Assembly: GCF_015706575.1 (NCBI RefSeq)
Contig: NW_024037062.1
Location: 3,778,811-3,842,810 of the forward strand
DNA length: 64,000 nt
Origin: Patiria miniata
Taxonomy: Eukaryota; Echinodermata; Asteroidea; Valvatida; Asterinidae
Direction: 5' to 3'
This document shows positions 31,634 to 42,759 of this stretch, one piece after another. The position numbers and the translations under genes are program-made. The notes beneath the pieces were generated by a model. That model saw nothing but the letters and a program-made list of their open reading frames with translations, ran no database searches and was not told the origin of the DNA. How positions within the stretch are numbered: position 1 is the first letter of the stretch; each line of letters opens with the position of its first letter.

Positions 31634-32682
31634 GATATTTACGGAGCTCTGGAAGTGGCATCTGACTTGTTCATATACTGACTTATTTTATCTCAGGATT
31701 ACGACAAAATACAGGCAAGATGACGACATCCTGAGATAATTTGTTAGGGGATGACGACATCCTCAAAGTAGGATGACGACATCTCGTCATAATTTAATAT
31801 GGCATGACGACATCCTGAAAATAGGATGACGACATCTTAAGACAATCTCTTCTGGCACGATGACATCCTGAGATAGTTTATTAGGGGATGACGACATCCT
31901 GAAAATAGGATGACGACATCCTGAAAATAGGATGACGACATCCCGAGATAATTTATTAGGATGTGACGACATCCTGAAAGTAGGATGAGGACATCCTGAG
32001 ATATCACGAGGTGCATTGAATCCATCTTGGAAGCGCACATGACCTCTCATCATCAAATAAATACCATGAATATACAGCGATATGATAAATGTTATACAAG
32101 CCGCATGTCCACCTGTGCGTTTTCAAGATGGCTTCAATGCACCTCGTGATAAATTATGTCGTGATGTCGTCATCCTGCTTCCAGTTTAGCGTCATCCCAT
32201 AACAAATTATCTCAGGATGTCGTCATCCTACTTTCAGAATGTCGTCATCCCATAACAAATTATCTCAGGATGTCGTCATCCTACTTTCAGAATGTCGTCA
32301 TCCCATAACAAATTATCTCAGGATGTCGTCATCCTACTTTCAGGATGTCGTCATGCCATAATAAATTATATCAGGATGGCGTCATCCTATTTTCAGGATG
32401 TCGTCATCCCCTGATAAACTATCTCAGGATGTCGTCTTCCTCATTTTAGGATGTCGTCATCCCCTAATAATTTATCTCAGGATGTCGTCATCCTATTTTC
32501 AGGATGTCGTCGTCCAATAATAAATTATCTCTAGATGTCGTCATCCTACTTTCAGGATGTCGCCATCCCCTAATAAATCATCTCAGGATGTCGTCTTCTT
32601 GCCTGTATTATGTCGTCATCCTGAGATAAAATAAGTCAGTATCTGATGAAGTCGGATGGCACTTGCAGAGCTCCGTAGATAT
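31634..32682. mobile_element. Foldback element made of inverted subterminal arrays
   Basis: The outer arms pair: TTACGGAGCTCTG with CAGAGCTCCGTA, and ACTGACTTATTTTATCTCAG with its complement. Inside the left arm (31710-32010) GGATGACGACATCCTGA is repeated about nine times. Inside the right arm (32155-32620) its complement is repeated more than a dozen times. AATTTATTAGGGG/CCCCTAATAAATT spacers separate the units. The core unit is itself nearly self-complementary. The central loop (about 32040-32100) also pairs in part. No coding potential beyond repeat-derived frames. Confidence 0.75.
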
Positions 32683-32689
32683 TGCTGTG

Positions 32690-33786
32690 ATGTCATTTCA
32701 GAAAGACACTATTCAGTTTAGGTTTTTTGTTCAAATGTGAACCAAACAATATCACTAAAATTACTGCCATGATCACCGCAGAAAATAACATTTACAACAG
32801 CAAGATATCCAGCATTCTGTAAACTTTTTTGTGCTGAAATAGCTGAAACATAGAGATGTATTGCCTGATTTGACATCACACTTTTGCTAATGAATATGGA
32901 AATTGTCATTAGCATTAATACCAAGAAGGCACAAAATACCCTTAAAATGGCAAAACGAAAATTGAAAATAAGGTTATATGGGACAAAAAAGGTGCATTTC
33001 AAGGATTGCATTAAAACAAAATGACATTGCATGAGCCCTTTAAATCTTACTTTGAATGATTTTTGTCCGTGAAAACAAGATAGCCTTTTGCGAGTTCAAA
33101 TGCAGACAATAACACGTACGATCCTCAAACTGTGGTGATATGACAAATTTCGTTAAAATGGTACTGTGGGTGACCAGCACGCTCTGTGGTGAGCAAACCT
33201 GTAAAGGTAATTGTGCGATTAAAGCCAACCTGAATCCGTTGCCTGTCGAGTATCAGATTATGTCACTACACCATGGTTGCAGGGTATCTTGTTAAAATTA
33301 TAGAAAAATTGTTATGTGATAACTATAGTAAATATAAGTAGACAAGCAAACCTCGTGTCCTTTTTCACCGACTATCCTATGTTACACCTGTCACTAACCA
33401 TGAGAACAATGGACGATCAAAAGACATAAAGGAGATACCGCCCTCCTAGGTAAAGTTGTTCACAATTATAGGCCTATAGGCACCTTCGCTGGTACGAGTT
33501 ACCTATTGGTCACCATTATAGCAATTCTTGTGTTTATAAGTTGCTTTCATCTTTTTACATGTACCAGTTGTGCTCGGCTAGCTCATGAGGGCCCTATTCA
33601 TTGCCACTTGTATGGCCTTTCTACGCTTGGTTGGCAAACTGCATCTTTTGCCAACCAGGGGTTGCAAAACTATGGAAGGTCCAAAACTGCAAAAATGAAG
33701 AAGACTTATACAGATAACCAAAATATTATTTGATACTTGGAAATACAACATCGTCAACAAACCTGCAACATAATTTCTACACATGC
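32690..33786. other. Non-coding stretch
   Basis: No gene is supported. Short frames on either strand (for example 32718-33032 minus) carry no recognisable motif. Confidence 0.45.
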
Positions 33787-33794
33787 CTTTTGAG

Positions 33795-34208
33795 CAGTGG
33801 CGTCGCCAAAGGGGGGGGGGGGGGGGGGGGGGGGCAGGGGGGGGGGGGCCAGGGGGGGGGGGGCACGTGCCCCCCCCCCCTGGAAAACCTAGTGCCCCCC
33901 CGAGTGCCCCCCCATCTGAGATTTGGGTTGGTAAAAAAATATATATATATTTTGTTATATTCAACTCCCATCATCTGAGTTGGTTAAATAGCAATTTCTG
34001 GAGATATCTTCAGATCGAATTTAGCATCAAATGTGGCACCATTTTGCATCTAGCCCATCCTCCGTATGCGAAAATTTTCACCCCCTCCCCTTAGACCCCT
34101 CCCCCAGGACGGCGATCCGTATCCACCTAAGTGCCCCCCCCCCAATCAAATGCTGGTGCCCCCCCCCCCCTGTGCCCCCCCAGACTGAAAAGTCTGGTGA
34201 CGCCACTG
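33795..34208. mobile_element. hAT-type MITE with CAGTGGCGTC ends, copy 1
   Basis: Terminal inverted repeats CAGTGGCGTCGCCA and TGGTGACGCCACTG, with an 8-bp target duplication CTTTTGAG on both sides (33787-33794 and 34209-34216). The 8-bp duplication and CAG...CTG ends fit hAT. 414 bp, no transposase. The inside has long G and C runs and shared blocks such as TTTCTGGAGATATCTTCAG. Proline- or glycine-rich frames here are artefacts of those runs. Confidence 0.88.
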
Positions 34209-34329
34209 CTTTTGAGTATACATTAAAGGCGTTATGAGGACGTTTTTTCTGGAAAAACAATGGAAAAATAGATGCCAACCCCGGCTTCAACTTATGCGCT
34301 TGCGGCAGTTCATATTAAATGGCGTCAAT

Positions 34330-35198
34330 GTTTACAAACAAAAGAAAGGCCAATTAACCTCGGTGAAGGGCAAAAACACTAATATTGATTCACATTAAAT
34401 TTCCAAAGTAAAAACGAGATCTGATCAGAATACCACTTTTAAGTGAACTCTCCATAAACATTCAGGCATATCTTTTTAAATAAAAAGTTGTATTTTGTTT
34501 CCAAATAGTGAAGTGAGCACAATATTTTACACCAGTGATACGATACAACGAGCTAGAAGCAGTGCATTTATCTCGCCAGTCAACCAGTGCAGCCTTGCTA
34601 GTGGTTAAAAAAAAACACGAGACAACAAACTGGTCATTCATGATGCTGAAAAGGTTTAAAGTAAAACTAAAAAGGATGAGATACCTGTTCAGGTGGAAAA
34701 TGGAAAGTGGAAGGTAAAATGAAATTCTCTTGCTGTGGTAATTTTTGTGTGAAGGATGAAAAATTACTACTTTAAATAATTGGCATCTTCTCCGCAACCT
34801 TAAGTGCTATTTGTCATGATTTTTAAGTATTTGAAAAAAAAAGCTCTCAGGTTTATTCTGATACCCAAACATCAAAATCTACCGATCTTTTTTTTTAAGC
34901 CAAATGTTTTAGGGTTGCAGTTTTTTGGGGTCACTCTGTATATCTATCTTTTATTCGATCATATTTCGTTCGCGAAAGTATGCCTCTACATATACACAAT
35001 GTGATAAAGTAAAGTGGCTTATATTGTCCCCATTTTCATAGCTATTTTAAAGAACTTCCGGGATTTGTTTTCTATATCAAGTCTTATCACTTTAGTTATT
35101 TGTCGTCTCTACAAACATCCTACATGTATATAAAAAAAAAATTCAACAACCTTAACATATTAATATTCACTCAATGAAAACATGTTAATCAATTCTAC
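34330..35198. repeat. Paralogous 3' flank of discoidin unit C
   Basis: It aligns with 42760-43370, sharing AACTAATATTGATT, AGTGAACTCTCCAT, GTATTTTGTTTCCAAAT and GAGCACAATATTTTACA. On the minus strand both copies keep a similar 40-codon stretch (KYCAH.(T/I)IWKQNTT), which may be a remnant exon or chance. No gene is claimed. Confidence 0.5.
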
Positions 35199-35207
35199 TT
35201 TAGAGCC

Positions 35208-36147
35208 TAGCTGGAGTTACCCAGCCCTGAGTTTTATCATTGGGTTGTCTATTAGGGCTGGAGCGCATTTTTCTCAAAACTTGTAGTATTTGCAATAAAA
35301 ATTTGGAAAATGTTCAATTTTGTCCCCGTTACACACTAATTGCAACTGCAACTCACCCCAAACTTGCCTGGAATAACCATTACACAGGTCCTTGAAGTAA
35401 AAAACGATCCACGATGAAGATTCAGCCTACAATTGCAGTGAAAACAGGAGGAATAACCGCTAACTTGACAACCTTGCTGGATTGGCCAGGACCGCTATTG
35501 GTTTGTGCACAAAAAAAATTGTGTACAATGAATGGCGGTCGATTAACAGGCACAGAGAGCGATCGCTGTCAACTACTCGTTTTGCCGGCTGCGCTGGCTG
35601 TTGGCGCATGACGTCACGCGGAAGCGTAACACCCGATGACTGTTTCATGCACTAGTATAAGGTTTACCACTCGCATCACAGCTTTGGTACTGGAACCGCA
35701 ACCAATAGTGCATAAAACAGTCATCGGGTGTTACGCTTCCGCGTGACGTCATGCGCCAACAGCCAGCGCAGCCGGCAAAACGAGTAGTTGACAGCGATCG
35801 CTCTCTGTGCCTGTTAATCGACCGCCATTCATTGTACACAATTTTTTTGTGCACAAACCAATAGCGGTCCTGGCCAATCCAGCAAGGTTGTCAAGTTAGC
35901 GGTTATTCCTCCTGTTTTCACTGCAATTGTAGGCTGAATCTTCATCGTGGATCGTTTTTTACTTCAAGGACCTGTGTAATGGTTATTCCAGGCAAGTTTG
36001 GGGTGAGTTGCAGTTGCAATTAGTGTGTAACGGGGACAAAATTGAACATTTTCCAAATTTTGCAAATACTACAAGTTTTGAGAAAAATGCGCTCCAGCCC
36101 TAATAGACAACCCAATGATAAAACTCAGGGCTGGGTAACTCCAGCTA
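35208..36147. mobile_element. 940-bp foldback element with 9-bp target duplication (MULE-like)
   Basis: Two nearly identical inverted arms of about 445 bp, starting TAGCTGGAGTTACCCAGC and its complement, surround a loop of about 50 bp (near 35655-35710). A 9-bp duplication TTTAGAGCC flanks it (35199-35207 and 36148-36156). Long inverted arms plus 9-bp duplications are typical of Mutator-like foldback elements. The arms differ at very few positions, so it is young. No transposase. It interrupted the GAGCCAGTATTTACAAG motif conserved near the 3' end of each discoidin unit. Confidence 0.85.
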
Positions 36148-36213
36148 TTTAGAGCCAGTATTTACAAGCACATTTATGTATTTCTTCGCGGTAGAGCTAT
36201 ATTCGACGTTGCA

Positions 36214-39089
36214 TCAGATTAGTCCACACTGTAAATAGTCTGACTGATAGCAGCCAATCACTTCAAACCTCATGCTGCAATGTTCGTTCCATGCAATGGG
36301 GTGAATGCGCAGGAATCTGGTGCGCAAGGCAAACGGGAAACGCGTGGTTACCAGGGTGTTCATGTCATTGTTACCAGGGAACTGTAAACAAATTGAAGAT
36401 GAGAATAGCATGCATTTGTTAAAGATTAGAGTTTGAATTTATTAGCATTGGTAACAATGGTGTTACAATAGGTAGCGTACGACTTTTGACCTTTTCGGTA
36501 TTGAATAACCCTACCTTCATTGGTGTGCCGTCAGCATCAGACACGTGATCCCAGGACTGACGGTCATTGCTGTACGTCACTTGGTACTCGGTCACCCTTT
36601 GGTCGTTATCTCCGCGCCCCTGGGTGATCAAACCAGTAATGGTGACTGTGCCATTGAAGTCAACCTGTATCCATGGACTGATATTATCAGTGCTATCATC
36701 GTTACACCATGCTGCAGCGTATCCTGTTGAACGTAAAAACGTTTGCTTAATTTCCACGTTTAAGTAAGTATCTCCGTGATTTTTCATATTTTTGAAAACA
36801 AATTTTGAGTATGATGTTCTTCAACGACAATTTTTTACAGCATTGACGCAATGATTCCTAAAGAAGAAGAGCTTTGTTAATTGCGCTTATTTCAAGCTCA
36901 AATTGAACAGTCTGCTCCTTATTCAAAAGAAGAATTAAATAAACTTGATAACTTAGCTTGGACTGCGTTATTTGTTCAATGTCTGTAGTCTCATTGTAAA
37001 CTTGTTGAATACCAAGGATTGATGACATGTTAACATTTATTTCTTAGAGTACCACATCCAAAGAGCACGGGTTTCAATCTATACTCAATATTTCACTCAA
37101 TGGCAGGAAAGCTGTATAGCTAAAAAAAAAAATACCTTGAGTATTAAGCCTGGCCCTCGTTGGGGCGTGGTCAGCGCGGTTTGCCCAAAAAGACGAAGCT
37201 GTGATGCGTTCATCCGGGATGCGACCATCTTCCATCCCAAGAGGTCCCTCAACAGAGCAAGAAGAGTCGCCTGAGGAATAAATGCACAAATACTGTACTG
37301 TGATGGAACCGCGTTTGCACTCAAGCGGTACGCTCGCACTCAATTTTCCTTGGTCCTATAAGTTAACTAGAGACAAGTTTCCCCAATATATTTGGCCTAA
37401 CCAGAATACTTTTTTTTTCGAATTACACTGGACCAAAATGTGAAATATATTGGTGTAAATTCGAAATTAAAGTTTCTCAGTACAGCCAAGTTACCAGACC
37501 ATAAAGTGTGATACTCATTCACATTTATTTTAATATCTAAAAATTAAGGAAACCAAGATAGTAACTAAAGTATTTCTTATTTCAACTACATCCTTTTTCC
37601 ACAGATAATTCTGCCCCTTGAGCAGTTTTTCATTCAATTCTTTTATTCAATCATTTTGTTTGTTAATAATTTGTAATTTCTCCACAGTATTTAGTATCGT
37701 TCCAATTCTTTTTTCCTCAGTTCACTTTTCGACCAGTTCGGTTAACTCAGTGCATTATTAAAAATTATTGTGGAAAGAATTCGCTGTGAACACAGTCCTC
37801 AACTTAAGAGGTGTGTATTGGCAGCTTATGTTACCCATCAAGTACCAGGAAGGAAAGGGATGAGTACACAACAGCATCGATCTCAATCAGTCATCTTCAT
37901 TATTTCTTATTAAGGGGAGGGGTCCGCTAGTGTACTCACCAGTGCAGTTCAGCCATTGCTGTATCTCCTCAGGATCACTGCTGATCAGAAAGGTGTCATA
38001 GTACGTCACTTCGTAGGGTCTGTACGGTACGAAGGTGCTGAAGCCACCCATTCCGATCTCCGTGCACCCACACGGGTCCACGGCTTGAATCAACCAGCGG
38101 TAGCGGCCGGTCTGTGGGTCAGGCTCCTGGGTAATGGTGCATGGCGTTGCTTGGAAATGAAAGGACGTCGAAAAATATCTTATTTGTTTCACAGTCTTCA
38201 AGAATTCAGCCTCCTCCCCGAGGAAGACAGAATTTCCTGCATTATGAACATTAATTTTTAATGAACCTTATCATTGCAAGATGGTGAAATAAGTGTCATT
38301 TTCAAGAAAAGAGCAATTTTGTATTAGTACTAACGGTAGTTCGGACCGAACCATCACTGTGCGAAAACGTCTTCTTTTTTTTTACAAACATCCGTTGGCG
38401 CGAGCCAGCTATTTATTGACTGGATGAATGGATTTTTCCCCCACGATTCAGGTATACCCTGTGACCTATGAGTTATTTGCACGACAAATTCAGCTGTTAA
38501 GGTTTTTTTCCGTGCTTTTGTAGCAACAGTGGACACAAAACATTAAACATGCCAGTAGTACGATGTCTGCTATAAGTTACTAGCCCTTAAATCGGTCAAT
38601 TTCATAAAATTACCAAAGTTTAATTGAACTAGTATATACCTTATACAGTATTTTATGGTGATTTTTGTTTTTGTCGGATGGACATGAGTAAACCCTTTGT
38701 ACGTTCATTGTAACAAAAAATAAAATAAGAAAGGATATCCGGCTGAATGAATAGCAATATTTGCACGTATTACTATAAATTAAAAAAAAGCTGACATTTT
38801 TCCATAAAAATCCATAAATTTATTCCATTTTGTAACTCGTAAAAACAAGAATGAATCCATTCAATCTATATAAAGGTATTTTTCAATGGTGCGTGGACAA
38901 ACAAAGAAATTTCTCCTTTCTGCGAGAATTTGGCATAACACAAGGTGCTGTTCATGGTGATAATATTATTGTCTATATTTGTCAGCTACTGAAATATTCT
39001 TCCTTACCTTGAGTTTCCTTTAAAAGCAGGGCGAGGGAAACACACTCAACAATCACCCAAAATAAAAAGCCCTCTGTAAGTCCTGCCAT
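36214..39089 (-). CDS. Secreted discoidin (F5/8C) domain protein, five exons
   Basis: Exons in order: 39008-39089, 37940-38149, 37136-37270, 36515-36723, 36214-36381 (TGA at the end). All introns are GT-AG, phases 1, 1, 1, 0. Total 804 nt, 267 residues. Residues 1-27: a signal peptide (hydrophobic core FLFWVIVECVSLALLL). 28-98: a module I do not recognise, with CGC and CTITQ cysteines and an N95-C-T glycosylation site. 102-256: a complete discoidin domain, opening CSVEGPLGMEDGRI, with SPWIQVDFNGTVTITGLITQ in the middle and closing MRFEVIGC; C102 and C256 would form the usual disulphide. Such domains bind lipids or glycans outside cells; the ligand is unknown. A and B copies and a third unit are decayed, so this is the likely functional member. 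The start is the only ATG before the signal core. Confidence 0.82.
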
Positions 39090-39094
39090 TGCTT

Positions 39095-39710
39095 CCAACA
39101 AGCGAGCTGACGCGAAAATGGCTACCAATTTCACTCGGCGACACTCATTGAATTGACACTAATGCCGCTCAAACTGTTGCTATGATCCCCCGTTGCTCCC
39201 CTTCTCTGGAAAACAATTAAGCTGTTTGCATGGAAATACCAATATAACCTGTCTTTTGACTAGAAATCTCTTTTAAATTACGCGAACAGCAGTGAAATTG
39301 GCTACCATGCAGCTTCACTGAGGCAACACTCATTAAAATGACAAACTGTCTCTTTCAATTCCCCTTCAACATCTCTGAAAAACAATTAAGGAGTTTCCAT
39401 GGAAACCGTTTCCTAATTACAATATAACCTGTCTTTTGACAGGAAATCTCTTATAAATTACGCGAGCAGCAGCGAAATTGGCTACCATGCAGTTTCACTG
39501 CGGCGACCGTACACTCATTGGAATGACATTCATGCCACTCAAACTGTCTCTTTCAATTCCCCTTCGACATCTCTTTAAAACACTTAAGGAGTCTCCATGG
39601 AAACGTTTTCCTAGCAACAATATGACCTGTCTTTTGACTGGAAATCTCTTTTAAATTATGCGAGCAGCAGCGAAATTGGCTACCATGCAAATTCACTGGG
39701 CGACACTCGC
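39095..39710. repeat. Tandem satellite, about 170-200 bp units, upstream of the discoidin gene
   Basis: About three to four units. Each has GAAATTGGCTACCATGCA, CACTCATTG, AACTGTCTCTTTCAATTCCC, TTTCCATGGAAACG, TATAACCTGTCTTTTGAC and GGAAATCTCTT. It begins just upstream of the start codon of the intact gene, so it may include the promoter. Single or partial units hold the same position in the other gene units. Confidence 0.78.
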
Positions 39711-40139
39711 GATGCGGCACAAGATCATGACGGAAATCCTGTGTTGTTCATGTTTTCTTATTCTACTTGTCTTATGTCTGGTCGTGTTCACAATCATTTG
39801 TTTTATACCCAAATTGCCAGTCCGTCGGCAACAACGTCGCAACTAACGAGTAGAGCACAACTTATTGTCCAATACGTGTCAAAAATCATCCACATTGACT
39901 TTTCTTGAACTGCAAGTACTTTTACATCCGTTATTAAATCCATAACGAAAGTTGGGCCGTGTTTTTACCAGCCAATGTGTCATTCAGAAATAAATAAGTA
40001 TGGAGTTCTTGACAAATTGCAATTACAAAAACAGCATTTTCAGTGTGAAACTGTAAAATAGCACATCGTCCATGAGCAGAAAGCTCCCTTTAATATTAGG
40101 CCCAGGCGCTTGTACTGGGGGGCTGGGAGCTTTAGGTCT

Positions 40140-40337
40140 ACATTTCAGCACGCCTCCCTGCAAAATGTTCAGGTTCCACCCATAGCCCTCCTAAAATAAA
40201 TGCTCTAGAACCGCGCCTGATTAGGCCCCACCCTACCAGGTCCGTGACCGGGATTATTTGGTACACAGACGAGGCTGTTATGTGATCATCTGGGATGCGT
40301 TTATCCTCCATTCCAAGCGGTTCTTCTACTGAGCAAT
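40140..40337 (-). pseudogene. Discoidin exon of unit D
   Basis: After a good acceptor (TATTTTGCAG) the frame gives CSVEEPLGMEDKRIPDDHIT AS, clearly the first discoidin exon. The second half has drifted (TDLVGWGLIRRG) and no good donor is evident where the paralogues have one. The frame runs to a stop at 40138-40140. Other discoidin exons of this unit were not found downstream. Probably a remnant. Confidence 0.65.
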
Positions 40338-40932
40338 CTGCAAAATACATGTTTAATATAACAGTATTAATAAAATATATGAAAAGTGAACCGAAATGCA
40401 AACACATCTACTTTCTTGCGAAGTACCAAATTAATTAGACCAAATGGTTACATTATGTTCCTGCATCCTCGTTATAACCACGGTAGTCTTACTGGCGTAT
40501 TTGGTGAGACAGTACCCCGAGAACTTTCTTGTTTTGACCTTGTGGGATTAGTTTCGAACACTTCACAATATATACTGACATATTTTCTGACCACGAAAAC
40601 CGTAGAATGTACCTCCTACCCTCCCCCAAAAGGCGGCGCCCTGTACCGTCCTAAAAAGCGCTTTTCTATAGGCTAAGAAAGTTGACCCTGTAATTCCAGA
40701 CATGAACATTCAGTGCGCTGGAAAAGGTCACGAAGTTTATGCGGAGAATCTGATTGGCTGAAGATTAGTGTCAATCATTCGGCCTCAGTTTGCAACGTAT
40801 ATTGCCCTGGCTGGCGGGGGTGCTTTGATGTCGCCTTTGATTTGCTACTTGGTGGGGAACAAGCTATTTCCACCAACGAATGCTTTTTGTGATGGAAACT
40901 TGTAACATCAGCAACGTAATAAAATGTCTCAC

Positions 40933-41383
40933 CGTTTTTCCTGTATAGTATTTCCAGCTATCTTCGTTGGTTAAAACGATTTTGTGATCGCTCAGTTCAA
41001 ACTTTCTGGTAGTTTTGGAATAAGTAAAGCATCTGCAGTGTATACTCTCTTGAGGCAGGCCGCGGCACACCTCAAGTAAAGATCCGCGCTGGCTTGACCG
41101 AATCATGATATCGATATCTGACCATGGGCGTCGCAAGGATTTTTTTCTAGAGGGGGGCAAAGCACATTAGTTTCCCCCAAATTCCCTATATTTTCCAGCA
41201 TTTTCCCGATTGATCTTTTTTCGAGGGTGGGCAGAGACATTTGCCCCTTCCCCCATCCCACCCATTTAATTAACAATATGATTTCGCGCCTCATTTGTTT
41301 TGGCTCGTCCGGGTGGGGGAAGCCTTGCCCCCTCCCCAGAGCGACGCCCATGTATCTGACGGTGCTGTTGTACTGTGAAACAG
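40933..41383 (-). pseudogene. PAN/Apple-domain exon split by a MITE, unit D
   Basis: With the MITE (41123-41352) and one 8-bp duplication set aside, the exon reads from a TTTCACAG acceptor (exon edge 41383 or 41372) to an ACG|GTGAGA donor at 40933. The peptide includes SLLEVCRGLPQESIHCRCFT, then YSKTTRKFELSD and WKYY, the pattern of the second half of PAN/Apple domains. The exon ends in phase 0 and the next discoidin exon needs phase 1, so an exon between them is missing or unrecognised. The inserted MITE would destroy the exon, hence pseudogene. Confidence 0.6.
41123..41352. mobile_element. hAT-type MITE with CATGGGCGTCGC ends, copy 1
   Basis: Ends CATGGGCGTCGC and GCGACGCCCATG. The 8-bp target duplication TATCTGAC lies at 41115-41122 and 41353-41360. 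230 bp, non-coding. It lies inside the PAN/Apple exon. Confidence 0.88.
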
Positions 41384-41391
41384 CTGTGAAA

Positions 41392-41487
41392 TCCAAAAAT
41401 GTCACCCCCACTTGATTTTTGTAGGATTAGGCGTTACCAGTCCCTCCCCCATGGTAACAAAAATCAAGGGGGGGGGACATTTTTGGA
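41392..41487. repeat. Short foldback repeat
   Basis: CCAAAAATGTCACCCCCACT and TTGATTTTTGT are mirrored by ACAAAAATCAA and GGGGACATTTTTGG, with about 30 bp between. It sits right before the PAN exon acceptor. Confidence 0.65.
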
Positions 41488-41943
41488 GTGCTTTATATCA
41501 CTGTTAATTAAGCTTAAGATAAGGCACACCATGAGCCTACGTACAGTACACCTCAGGGTTAGGCAAACCTTGATTACGCAATATACAAATTCTTTAGATG
41601 TATCTCGCGGACTTTTTTCGCTGCAGAATGCATTGTTTTGTTTGGGTTTGACGAGGATATAAAGGCTGGATTTGACTCCCCTTACCCCAGATATGCTAAA
41701 CTACTACCACGGGGTCAGCCGCAGGCTGCCGTCCACTTCCCTTCGCTGCTGTACAGTGTGTCGCCCTGCCGTCCTACGTTTTGGAACTTAAAGGGAATAT
41801 ACATCATTTGCTTTTGCTGTAATTTTCAGAAATGGATGGAATTGGGGGGTTGGAAATATATAGCAAATATAGTTACTCTGACTTTTTTGAGGTTTTGGGT
41901 TCGAAAATGCTATAAAAACTGAGAAAAACAATCATTTTCTTGT

Positions 41944-42023
41944 AGTCTGGTTCCCTGACTCCATATAAGAAGAAACAGAGCAGTTTACATACATTGGAGA
42001 ATTGTAAGGTCAGGGAACCAGTC
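41944..42023. repeat. Short element with 16-bp inverted ends
   Basis: AGTCTGGTTCCCTGAC and GTCAGGGAACCAGACT-like ends enclose about 50 bp. It could be a tiny MITE; no target duplication was recognised. Confidence 0.5.
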
Positions 42024-42116
42024 TAGCTGGCTTGTACCCGTTCATAGGTGTGTAATCGATTGCAAACAAGTGCGATGGTCAATTGGGGCCAGTTTTTGAA
42101 AAAAAGCCAGTTTTTT

Positions 42117-42146
42117 TCCAACGCTGATCGGCCGACCAGCGTTGGA
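42117..42146. repeat. Palindrome CCAACGCTGATCGG / CCGACCAGCGTTGG
   Basis: Near-perfect 28-30 bp inverted repeat centred on GGCC, with one mismatched pair. No RNA gene is evident. Confidence 0.6.
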
Positions 42147-42403
42147 AATTGAAACATAAATACCACTTTTCTTGAAAATGACAGTATACCAGGTGCCATG
42201 ATTTTACAGGATGCTTTACACTGTCATTCACTAACAGTCCAGCAAGGTATTTTAAAATGATTTGGTAGTTTTATTTTTTGATGTTTGCAAATGTTGTTTT
42301 TTCCCTTTAACATTCTTATCAATATGAAGAAGCAGCAATTAATTTGAGGAGGGACAGGAGAGCAACTGATAGGGCAGGCTGCTACCACACTTCCCTCCAC
42401 ATG

Positions 42404-42675
42404 CATGGGCGTCGCCAGGATTTAATACAGGGGGCGGCAAAGCAAATTTCCCCCAAAAATTTCTTAAATTTTTCATTATATTCTCAATTTGTCTTTTTTC
42501 CGAGCGTGAGCAGAGGAGCACTTGCCCTACCCCCCCCCCCCCCATCAAATTAACAGCAATATGGCTTTGCACCTCTTTTTTTCCTTTTTTTTTCCCCTTT
42601 TCCTTTTTATCGGGGTTTTTTTTTGGGGGGGCAAGTGCCTCCCCTTGCCGCCCCCCCCCCCTCGCGACGCCCATG
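42404..42675. mobile_element. hAT-type MITE with CATGGGCGTCGC ends, copy 2
   Basis: Ends CATGGGCGTCGCCAGGAT and CGCGACGCCCATG. 8-bp target duplication TCCACATG at 42396-42403 and 42676-42683. 272 bp, with C and T homopolymers inside. Same family as 41123-41352. Confidence 0.88.
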
Positions 42676-42759
42676 TCCACATGTATTGTTCAACTTAATA
42701 AACTGTACAGCAAATCCACATTACATTTATTCATAAGATGGAATTTGTGTCGGTAAAGG

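Noticed and set aside
31787-32056. Repeat-rich frame SGCRHPIFRMSS...
   Set aside because: It is a translation of the subterminal repeat array, not a gene.
31710-32620. CRISPR array
   Set aside because: Regular repeats are present, but units are nearly self-complementary, spacers are not unique, the array is mirrored, and the host is an animal.
33578-34237. Pro- and Gly-rich frames in the hAT MITEs (also at 45443-45897)
   Set aside because: They are read through G and C homopolymers in a non-coding MITE.
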